Of a stretch of DNA of 64,000 bases, positions 34,370 to 43,868 are shown one piece after another (position 1 is the first letter of the stretch; each line of letters starts with the position of its first letter). The notes beneath the pieces were generated by a model, which was given only the letters and a program-made list of their open reading frames with translations, made no database searches and was not told the origin of the DNA. Origin of the DNA: Silene latifolia (taxonomy: Eukaryota; Streptophyta; Magnoliopsida; Caryophyllales; Caryophyllaceae); contig NC_133538.1 in the NCBI RefSeq assembly GCF_048544455.1, forward strand, positions 596,658-660,657, written 5' to 3'. Both the position numbers and the translations under genes were made by a program.

Positions 34370-36477
34370 TTGTTGTAACAGTATTATCAAAATAAACGTA
34401 TTCTACACTGCGAAAAGAAGAATAAAAATAATAAGCATATGCATCGTTATGATTTTAAGTCTTAATGCAAAACTGTTATAAGCGAAGACTCAAGCATTTA
34501 TACAATTGACCTCCCTCAAGAATTATATAAATTATTCCAAGACTCAATTATCTGTAAATTGATAAGCCAACCTTTTGGCTAATTCTACTGTTAGAATTCT
34601 TGGTCGATAAATTTCTGTAAATTCTATCTTTAGTCCATCATAATCACGAGAAACTCTTCAGATCATAATGTTGAGGTAAACTAAGTCAACACAAACTACT
34701 TACCCAACGTAGAAGGGGTCATATGGAGAGTAAGGTCCTATATGCCTACCGACGAGGAAGGGATTCATAGTTGTTTGCCCTTATAAAGACTAGTCTCAAT
34801 TTCCGTTTTAGAGGAAGATCCCATCATCTTTATTTTAATTCATTTTAAGTGAACTAATATCTAGCATGTGTGAATGAATAAACTAAGATGATGGCTTAAA
34901 ATGTGTGACATCTGTATGTCTACAAAAACTAACATTCAATCTATATGAGTCAATTTTCATGCATTTTAGTAGGTGGTTTGGTTTTAGGCGGAAAATGATG
35001 CACTAACTATCATGTGAATGAAAAGCAATAAGAACAGTAAAACATAAAACAAAATAAAGTCCTAGTGTGGCCTATCTACCAAAATGAACATAAATACAAC
35101 TTTGGAATCCATCCTTGGACCCGAGAAGCTTGTCTTGATGTTCCATCTTGGTCCATGTAGCGGGAGTGAGCTCCAATCTCCATCTTTAGTCTTCTCAAAA
35201 TTATAATTTAAAAATTATATAATAAACCTATTTACATTCTAATTTCAAATCCATAATATAAAAGAAAACCAAAACGGAGATACGAGATCTCAAATTACAT
35301 TAAAAATTATGTTTCCATCATTACGAAAATATAATTTAACTAAGGTCACACTAGGTATTACAAATTACAACCGATTGCAAAAATATGTAAATAAATCCAT
35401 TCAACGATTCATTCAACAAAAAAAATGCATCAACTAAAAAAAATTAAACATGCAAGACATAATTCCTTAATTATGTAGATTAATTTATCCAAACCACCTA
35501 TTTAAATGATCAAATTAAGTGACAATTCCTCAATTACTCACATTAATTTCAATCTTAATTCACATTAATCTTGTAATATGAATTAATCCAACATTATTTT
35601 AAACTTCTTTAAAATAATTAGGTATCTAAAAATTGTGAACTTCTTCACAACAATTAATCATACATTATTAATTTAATGTATAATGAATATTGGCCAAAAA
35701 CAAAACAAACAAAAACAAAAAAAAATCCCTATTTTTTTTCTTTTTGGTCTCGACAAAACAGGAGAAAAAAACAGATTTTTTTTTATTTTCAGCTCGGCCA
35801 AATGAAAAAAATAGAAAACAATTTTTTTTTTCTCTCGGCAATTCTGCAAAAACCGAAACATAACATCTTTTTTTTATTTTTCTCGGCATTTTGCCCTAAA
35901 ACAAAAAAAAAAACAGATTTTTTTTTTTCAGACCTCACGGCATACAGCCGTTTTTATCATACTTTTCTCGAAAAAAAAATTTTTTATGTGGACAAAAAGT
36001 TTAATGTTGCTAATATAACATGATTGACATAAACATCATCTATTAATTTAAACATGGATTTAAACTTCATAATTCAATTTAACCTCTTAAATGAATATCC
36101 AAATTATGACAAAATCGATTATCCGTATATATGATTCATCACAATTGTTTTGAACATGATTAAATTAAGTTCTATGCCAAAACTATATAGAAAAAACAAT
36201 TTATCAACAATGAAACAATTTCCATTTACATTTTAATTTAATCCTCATTAAATCAAACATCTACAAATTCATCATATAATCATTTTAACTTATTAAAACA
36301 ACAAAATGAATGAATCAAAATGGAAATATAGACATCAAAAAAACGAAACCCATCTCGGCACAAAAAAAAATTTCGGCAAAAAAAATTTTTTTTTTCACTG
36401 CTGAATTTTTTTTTTCGATCCTTCAAATTTCGTTTAAATTCATTTATGCAAATCATACAAAAATAATTTCGTGGCCT
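34370..36477 (-). other. Copia B 5' leader, low complexity
   Basis: The stretch 34370-35660 aligns loosely with the Copia A leader. From 35690 to 36415 it is dominated by A and T runs mixed with short CTCGGCA words (for example 35792, 35833, 35881, 36352). It lacks the CTCGATCGAG array that Copia A has at the equivalent place. Confidence 0.6.
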
Positions 36478-36489
36478 TGGCTGATACCA
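36478..36489 (-). other. Copia B primer binding site (altered)
   Basis: The plus strand reads TGGCTGATACCA, against GCTCTGATACCA in Copia A. The bases next to the LTR are kept, but two are lost further in. Confidence 0.75.
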
Positions 36490-36491
36490 CT

Positions 36492-36712
36492 TGTGGGAAA
36501 ATATCGGTATACTTCCCTTTAATTATAAGGATTATAACGAAATTATTATTATGAATACGAGTCATAAAAGAAATTACATAAACAAAAATAGTAGAGGATT
36601 AAAAATCAACCTTTGGTCCTTGCAAATTCGGCCTAAGAACAATATCGCAATGATATTCGCCTAATCGTTGCACCCAAGATGATATGAGATATGCCTTTGT
36701 TCTTGCTAGAAT
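36492..36712 (-). repeat. Copia B 5' LTR remnant
   Basis: Begins TGTGGGAAAATATCGG and follows the Copia A LTR at lower identity up to GAGATATGCCTTTG..TTGCTAGA at about 36712, where similarity stops. Only about 220 of about 1000 bp remain, so this end of Copia B is truncated too. Confidence 0.8.
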
Positions 36713-39240
36713 AGATCCCAAAAATTCACTAATTAATTTCTAGTGTTTTACTTTTTTTTTGTCCTTTGCTCATGGTATTGTCCCTTACTGATTTTTTTGT
36801 TTTTATTTTTTTGCAGACCAATTACATTTACATCGTGTGGACTAATTGCATTGTACTGTTTGCGTAGTCTTCTATACAAATTAAGGTAACAACTAATATC
36901 ACCTTTATTATTAAATTAATAGATATACTCATGATGTCGTTGCATGGTTATCTTTAATTGCTTGACAATACTAACATGTCTAATACTCTCATGCTCAGCC
37001 ATTGAATTTCAATACAAGATCGTAATGCAGATTTTTGATTTCAAGCTACAACGGAGACTTAAGTTTACCAATTGACTTGCAAACAAATGATAAGTTTCAA
37101 TTTTATAACTATAGTTACAAAAAAGATTCGAATTACTTCAACCATGTAAAGTCAAAAAATGATTTGAAAAGTGCATATTGTTGTGAGAATTTTCTTTTCG
37201 AAGAACAATTTTATATTATTCATATTATCGTTCTTAATAATTTAGTAATATTTGACTTAAAAAAGGAGTAAATAATATACGGAGTATTTGGAGTAAATAA
37301 TAATAAAACTTATAAAAGTTTTGTGATAAGATCATAACGTTTTTATATATCGATATATCTTGTGAGTGGTGATATTTATTTGCTAACTTGGATTTTCCTT
37401 TTCTTTGGAGTTCGATACGGCTTCATTGTTAGCGCAAAAATTGTCGTAGTTAAAGAAGCTAAAGAGTTTCACTATATCCGAATTTTAAAGTTAATTGTAT
37501 GCTGACAATTTTTTTTCTTATATATACTGGTAGTTATATTCAAGTCGGACCCAATATTATAGTGATGATGATCTATGAGCATTGTATATGAAAATTCTAA
37601 TAAGATTTTAGGTATTAGGAGACCCTAAGTTAATAGATTGTCTATTTGCATTGGTCTTTAAATAGGTGTTTGTAAGTAGAGATCATTATACAAGGGGTTC
37701 TATACTCTTTAGTTTCTTCTTTCAATGACCTGTTCTTAGGTTTTTCAAAAAAATCATTAGTATTTATAACTTATTTATATATCTACATAATCTCTTATTT
37801 TCGTTATTGGTGCAAACTACATATCTCCTTCAATTCGTCATTCCATCATTGCATTACAACCTGATTGATTGTTTAAATGTTTGCCGATGAAATGTTGGAT
37901 TTTAATTTTAATTTATTTCTACATATTTAACTATTTTTAATTAATAAACAAAGTCCATGGTAAACAAACGAGTTATCGAAAACATGTATGAATGCGTATT
38001 CTTACATAAAAGAACTTGTAAGAGTTCAAGTGGTAAGAGCTCTCTTACTTCATTAGTTGTAGACAACCATTGGAGGGTTATGTAGTGGAATAACAAATTA
38101 TTTTAGCTTAAAAAACCGACTTGGTAAATTAAGCTACTCTATCTTGTGGTTCTCCATTGAAGATGTTCTTAAAACTACATAAAATATGATAGAATTTAAT
38201 TGCGTACTTGGTATTGTAATGAAATTAGTATTGTTGTATGTATTAAAATATTAACTACTAAGAAATCTCACTTTAAATATATATATCTAAATTTTAAAAG
38301 AGATTTTTATTTTTTTTAAGTAGCTCAAAATTGATTTATTAAAACACTATTATTTATTTCTATATTAAAAAAATTAATTTTCATATATAATTCAGTAGGT
38401 CTCCTAAGATACGATATCTCAATAAATTGACCAATTACAGATTGATTTAAAAATTGGTACAAAATGTAATAAAGCAGGTGCGTATGATATAAAATAGGGT
38501 AATTAATGGTTAACTATAATATTTGATACAATAGGTAAGATAGTTATGAAAACATTAACCAAAAATTACATAAAAAGGTACGATAAAATGGTCTCTCAAT
38601 AATTCAGTGAAAGACCATCTTTTCAACGTTTATGTGCTAATGCCATATGTTATCTCACTTGGTGTATTTACTTTATGTGTCCTACAAATGGAATTTGATG
38701 TAGCTTTTACCAAAAAAAAAAACTCCGTAATATTCAAAGCTAGAGGACTTTCAAGACCCCTTAAATTCCAATATTAATGTAACAAATAACAATGCCATAT
38801 GAGATGCTATATTGGTCCGATAACAAACTAATCAGTGTTAAGTGTTGACAAAATCTTTTCATACCACTCACGCAAGATCAAATTATCCTACGACATATAA
38901 TTTTCATGTTGTTTTTATTAATAAGTCATTCTGGTCCCATTTGTTTATCGACCAAACGATACTTTAGCAAAATTAGTGTTAACTAATTCGAGTGTAGTCA
39001 GTGAAATGTATTGGGATGCATAATTTGGTCATTTCGGAATTTTAATAATAATTATAGCGTAAAATTAGTCATAACTATTCGAGTGCTTTTAGTGAATAAG
39101 AAATGTATTAGGATGAGTAATTTAGTCGATTTAAAGTTGAAGCTCGAATCGAGCCTTTTTATAGAGGGGAGTTGACATGTGTAGTGGTTATTTTATAACT
39201 TGATGTTCAACATTGGTTTAAGAGACAAAATATTACAAGT
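36713..39240. other. AT-rich intergenic DNA
   Basis: No supportable gene. It contains short open frames expected from AT-rich DNA, poly-T stretches, and an imperfect direct repeat at 38966-39050 and 39070-39140 built around ATTCGAGTG..AGTGAA..ATGTATT.GGATG..TAATTTXGTC. The latter may be an old element end. Confidence 0.5.
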
Positions 39241-39875
39241 GGCCCGTGCATCGTACGAGCATTAAATCTAGTATATATATATAAAAGAGACTTTTTACAG
39301 GCACTTTGAGAGCCTCTAACAATTTCAAAACACTTAAAAAATAAATAATAAAAGAAAATCTTATAAGAAATACTATACGAGAAAAAGGAACATACATAGG
39401 GTGTACTACATCCAACTTTTTTATTTTTTGAGCATATATGTATTTTTTTTGAGCTTATTGCCTCGAATTTTATTTGTTTTTGAGCATATGTATATTTCTT
39501 TGATCATATTAAAGTTTATAAGTTAGATTTTAATATTTTTTCCGTCAAAACTCAAATTTAACTAAACTAATATGTAATGTTTTTTAGTTTTATTGTAATT
39601 TTTTAGAGCTTAATTTTTAAGTGAATAAACTCAGAAACTTTATAGTGAAACTCAAAAACTTGATTAGAATACTCAAAAACTTGATTAGAATACTAAAAAA
39701 CTATAGAATTGGAGGTAATACATCAGATGCATAATCCTCTTACTGTATACTATACTAATAAATAATAATGTAGAGATAAATAAAAGGAACCAATTCTTGT
39801 GGAAATCAAACACTGAAGGCATAAGGAGGCAATTTGATTATAAACTAGTCTTAAACCCGTGCAAATTGCACGGGA
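39241..39875. mobile_element. Possible inverted-repeat element with CCCGTGCA ends
   Basis: The left end GGCCCGTGCATCGTACGAGC..AAATCTAGTA (39241-39272) and the right end ACTAGTCTTAAACCCGTGC..GCACGGG (39845-39874) are similar when one is reverse-complemented. The right end contains a perfect palindrome, CCCGTGCAAATTGCACGGG (39856-39874). A MITE lies between them. I could not name the class or find a target duplication. Confidence 0.35.
39391..39732. mobile_element. MITE copy 1, GGTAGTACCTC family (divergent)
   Basis: The ends CATACATAGGGTGTACTACATCC and GGAGGTAATACATCAGATGCAT are imperfect inverted repeats. Inside are repeated TTTTGAGCATAT and CTCAAAAACTTG segments on opposite strands. It shares ends and internal words with the copy at 43440-43660. 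Confidence 0.55.
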
Positions 39876-40314
39876 TTGTTATTTAAAGTTGTGTATTAAA
39901 TTATGTAAATAAAGAGATTGCCCTTTAATTAAATTCATATTTAAATTTTTTTCAACGAAAATTATTTCATTTGAAGTTAGCAAGTTTGTGGCCTATTGGC
40001 CGAGGTATCTAAAATATTAGAATAATAAAACTACACTTTATATAATCATACATCAAAACATAGCAAAAGGTAGACAAAATTGAAGTAAAATAAGCAACAA
40101 TAAATTATTACAGTCTACAATCATAAGTAAGTTGTATTATAACTTCTCAAACATTTCTTTTTACACTACGTTATATCTTCTATTGGACATGTATTTAGCA
40201 TTATCACAATACAAAATCTTCAGTCTCTTTTTCCTCGTGATCTTTGAAATAGCCGGGTAGAGCTGGTCATGTATAAACACGGACCTTGGAGAATAAAGCC
40301 TAACATGTGCTAGG

Positions 40315-40834
40315 TAGGGGTGAGCAAAAACATACAACACGATTTTGTAATAAGGATACGATACGGTATACGGTTTGAGTTATACGGATGGGCGTAAATA
40401 CGTTACGAAAATCCGTATATACGATACGATTTTCATAAAACTGTATCGTATCCGGGTCGAGCTAAACCAAAACCGTATATACGGTTTCGACACGATTAGA
40501 AGTTTTTGTATAAAAAAACAAAAAAACACAAAGTTTCTTTTTCAACTTCCACTCCTAATGTTTTTTTATGACTTATTTTACTAACTTATCTCATTAAATA
40601 AAAATTAGCTTTTCATCAAAGATAGTCATGTTAGAGGTAATTTATTAGCTCTTGAATAATTACAATATTTAATTGCACATTCATCATCAAACCGTATTCC
40701 GTATACACGGTTTATCCAGATACTCGAAAACCGTATATACGGTTAAACCATATAGCGATTTTTGCGATTTTTAAAACGGTATACTCGATACGGTTTTCAA
40801 AACCGTATCGGGTATACGGTTTTGCTCACCCGTA
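40315..40834. mobile_element. hAT-type MITE, 520 bp
   Basis: The terminal inverted repeats TAGGGGTGAGCAAAAAC (40315) and GTTTTGCTCACCCGTA (to 40834) match, with few differences. The 8-bp target duplication GTGCTAGG is at 40307-40314 and 40835-40842, the hAT hallmark. There is no coding sequence. The interior is crowded with CCGTATATACGG-like palindromes and near-copies (for example 40411, 40474, 40690, 40731, 40780, 40802). Confidence 0.93.
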
Positions 40835-40901
40835 GTGCTAGGGACTGTTATATGAATATTTTTAACAATATATTTTACATATAGTACATACGTTAAAGTA
40901 A

Positions 40902-41107
40902 CCAAGTGGTGTTAGTTCAGTGGTCCGGGTTAAACCTTGAAACTTGCAGAAATGCAGGATTTGAAAGGTCCCGGGTTCGACTACCAGTTGGGGCGATGAT
41001 CACTTGACCACTGCAGCCCCCGAAGGGGGTGGCTTTCATGGTCCATGTGGTGGTTCGGGAATGTATGGGTCTTGGGGGATTCAACCTCTTGTCAAAAAAA
41101 AAGAAAG
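40902..41107 (+). mobile_element. tRNA-derived SINE
   Basis: About 206 bp. An A-box-like TTAGTTCAGTGGT (about 40911) and a B-box GGTTCGACTACC (about 40975), spaced about 55-60 bp apart, form a pol III promoter. The end is an A-rich tail at 41093-41106. The flanking duplication GTTAAAG(T/C)AA lies at 40892-40901 and 41108-41117 with one mismatch. It is non-coding and would rely on a LINE for movement. Confidence 0.85.
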
Positions 41108-41224
41108 GTTAAAGCAATAGTTATATAGGCTTATAGTTAACCTAAAATACCGTTTAAACACCATTGTAAAGTATTAAAATCTACGTTAAAACAATGGCCC
41201 AATTCAGTATATTTATCAATGAGA

Positions 41225-41395
41225 CGATCAGTAAGTCTTGTTTAAGACGGAGTATCCGTCTTAAAACTTGAGAAATTTTTAACTTTTTTATGGGCAACTT
41301 ATCTTCTGGTTTGATATGTATTTAACCCGTCTTAAACTTAAAACGTATAATACCCGTCTTAGATGATAATTTGTGTGAGATGATATCTTAGTATG
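41225..41395. repeat. Remnant of an inverted-repeat element with TAAGACGG words
   Basis: TAAGACGGA and TCCGTCTTA flank a 3-base loop at about 41249-41269. CCCGTCTTAAAC and CCCGTCTTAGAT recur at about 41328 and 41353. It looks like a decayed MITE; edges are unclear. Confidence 0.35.
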
Positions 41396-41500
41396 GGTTG
41401 TGGATTATGTTGTAAGCAACATTGATGTTCATGATGGCATGGGCCGTATTAGTAATCTATATACTTGACCCATAATAAACCTTATTAAAAAAACCTTCCC

Positions 41501-41735
41501 TCCATTATATAAATACACCCTCCAACTAACCCTTACGCACTCTTTGTTATAGTCACCCGCCTCCCACTATACCCTACCATCTAACTCCACCTCTTTCTAC
41601 TAAAATTCAGTCCATTCTCCCTCTCAATTGTCCATTTCCGGCACTCTTATCCCCTCTCTAAAAGCTCAGATTTTCCCTTAAATCTCACTTTTCCTCAAAC
41701 TTTCACCAATCTTTCATTCATTCATCCTCAAATAA
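41501..41735 (+). promoter_or_regulatory. Promoter-like region with TATA box and pyrimidine leader
   Basis: TATATAAATA at 41506-41515 is followed by about 210 bases of CT-rich, AT-interspersed sequence that looks like a plant 5' leader. The first ATG (about 41735) opens only 12 codons. It would serve the candidate transcript at 42340-43076. This is an inference from composition; no conserved gene is seen. Confidence 0.4.
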
Positions 41736-42355
41736 TGAGATTAAAAATTGGATGTCGTTTTAATGTTGAATAAGTAATTTGTTTTGATTAGTTGTATTTA
41801 ATTAGATATTTGAGGTAATAATAGTTTTCTTATTATTTTGCATGTATTATCAACGCAATGATCCTAATCTTTGTACATTTTTTTGTATTTTAAAGATGTC
41901 AGCGATTTATATTCTGGTGTGAATTTTATTTCAATCGTCAACTTTATCCAATTTTATTTGCATTTTAAAATGGTCAATGTTGTAGATCTATAATTTATGT
42001 CGTTAATTACTTGTTTTATCAAATTGAGATTAATGAGGTTTGTAATTTTTGTGCCATTTAATAGAGTATTCTTTATTAATTATTTAAGAAAATGATTTTT
42101 TTATTCACTCCTTCATAGATTTTGTTTTCATTAAATCTTCAACTCTTAGATCCGGTGGATTTAAGACCATTAAAAACAATCATTTTAATGAGTATTTCAT
42201 TTTATTCATTTTTACATGAAAGAGTTAAATTTCTTGGTCGTTTTAATCTTGAATGGAATTTTTAAATAAATTATGCGTTTTTATATTTTGTTACTAATTT
42301 CTTTTTGAGACAATAATTGTCCTCTTATTCTTTATTTAGGATAGGAAATCATCAG

Positions 42356-43076
42356 GCAATGGGGATGGACAATTCTGACAATAATGTATGAAGTCTTTAT
42401 TAATGCTGATAATTTTGGAATTGAATAATTTTATAATTCAACATTGAACACTTGAGAAAGGAAGTATCAAATGCTATGTAATCAATTGGTACATAGAACG
42501 TGGGTCTTGAAAATCAGGAATGAATTAAAGTGCTTTAACTTATTGACTTTTAACCACAGAGCAACACCTCAGCTCTGTGGTTGTTCTTTTAATTAAGAGG
42601 ATAGCAAGTCACTCCCTTCTATGAATTGATAGTTTCTCTAGGAATATGTTGGTTACATATTGTCTTCCTATTACGTTTTATTCTATGTGCTGAATTTTTT
42701 ATTTTTAGCTTAATTATTTAGCACACAATTTTTCTATTCATTGATAGTCTTTTAACTACTTTATTTTATGATTTGCTGTTTTTTAGGAAACGAAGGTACA
42801 TACTCAAGCCAATGGTGACGAAATTAACATGGTTAGTCTTCATTAGCAATTTGTTTTTTTCCCAATATTGTTATTATTTATTATAGGCTCTATGTAGAAA
42901 TTTTTCTTTCGTCAACGAAGTTTTTTGCCAAAAATATTGATGGACTACTTTTCAAATTTATGTGCAGGAAAGTGGATATGCCGATTAGTGAAAGCGTTAT
43001 TACAAGCTTCTATATAAACTTATTTGAAGATAATTTTACTATTGATCCACGACATCTAATTGATGTGTGGAACTGA
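42356..43076 (+). other. Candidate small spliced transcript
   Basis: Three short blocks with good splice edges: 42356-42385 (after ATCAG, before GTATGA), 42787-42831 (after TTTTAG, before GTTAGT) and from 42968 (after GTGCAG). Spliced this way, one frame starting at the ATG at 42359 gives about 30 codons, ending in TAG at 42986-42988. An overlapping frame, with an ATG formed across the first junction, gives about 51 codons and ends in TGA at 43074-43076. Neither product is recognised. It may be a non-coding RNA, a small-peptide gene or chance. It lies upstream of POR on the same strand. Confidence 0.25.
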
Positions 43077-43439
43077 GATCTTAATTTTAGTGCTCACTTT
43101 TGTTTTCTAATTAACACTTCCGTTTCAATATTTGTTTACCATCTTTTGTTATTCATGAGAATTATTTCAATAAACTACGATAAATCAAGCGTAAACTGTT
43201 CTCCATAAATTGTATAAAGTCCTTTGCAACTATGTTTTATGTATTGGGGGTGTGAAAGTATAGCCGATTGTAGAATCTAAATTGAAACCTAAACAATAGC
43301 CCTTATTACAAATGGATACAGAGCACTATAATGCGGTATTTAAGATCCCACTGTTATGTTCTTATTTATGTTTACTACTTTTTATTTATTATTTAAATAT
43401 TCTTTTCGCCCTATTCATTTATTTAGAGGAAATGGATTA

Positions 43440-43660
43440 CGCATTTGAGGTAGTACCTCAGACTTTGTAGTTTTTGACCATATACACATTTTCTCTGAGC
43501 ATATTACCATTTATAAATATAGTTTTTGAGCAATATTATATTTTTTTAGTGTAATGTTTTAGTAAATGTGCTCAAAAAGTTTATACTAAAGCAGAACTGA
43601 AAAACATTAAAATAAAACTCAGAAAATAAACAATAAGAGGTACTACCTCAGATGTATAGT
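43440..43660. mobile_element. MITE copy 2, GGTAGTACCTC family, in the POR upstream region
   Basis: The inverted ends GCATTTGAGGTAGTACCTC (43441) and GAGGTACTACCTCAGATGTAT (43637-43657) each hold the palindrome-like core GAGGTAGTACCTC. There is no coding content. It ends about 210 bp before the POR start codon, so it lies in the promoter region. The internal words TTTTTGAGCA.. and ..CTCAAAAAG are shared with 39391-39732. Confidence 0.72.
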
Positions 43661-43699
43661 CTATAAACTGCAAAAAAAAGCCCCTATTTTTCCAACAGT

Positions 43700-43868
43700 T
43701 AACAATACCGACGTGGCAAATCCAAAGCAACCGTTAAAACTACCCCCACCTTATCAGCAATCATCTCTTCATCAGTTATCATCACATTACTCCCCCAAAT
43801 TTCCAGTAGCTTCTTCTCGAGTATTTACAATTTATTCTGATCGATTAATTCAGAAATAAATAAAACCA
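43700..43868 (+). promoter_or_regulatory. POR promoter and 5' leader
   Basis: GACGTGGC at 43710-43717 is a G-box-like ACGT core, and CTTATC at 43750-43755 is a GATAAG (I-box) in reverse. Both are common in light-regulated plant genes. No TATA box is clear. Transcription probably starts in the pyrimidine-rich stretch 43760-43810. The regulatory role is inferred. Confidence 0.5.

Noticed and set aside
35668..36023. Lys/Phe-rich open frames on both strands
   Set aside because: They result from A and T homopolymers in the Copia B leader.
36733..36755. Short CACTA..TAGTG inverted pair
   Set aside because: The pair is only 19 bases apart and has no subterminal repeats or target duplication.
37035..37271. 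78-codon open frame in AT-rich DNA
   Set aside because: Its composition is what AT-rich DNA gives by chance; no motif, splice context or promoter is seen.
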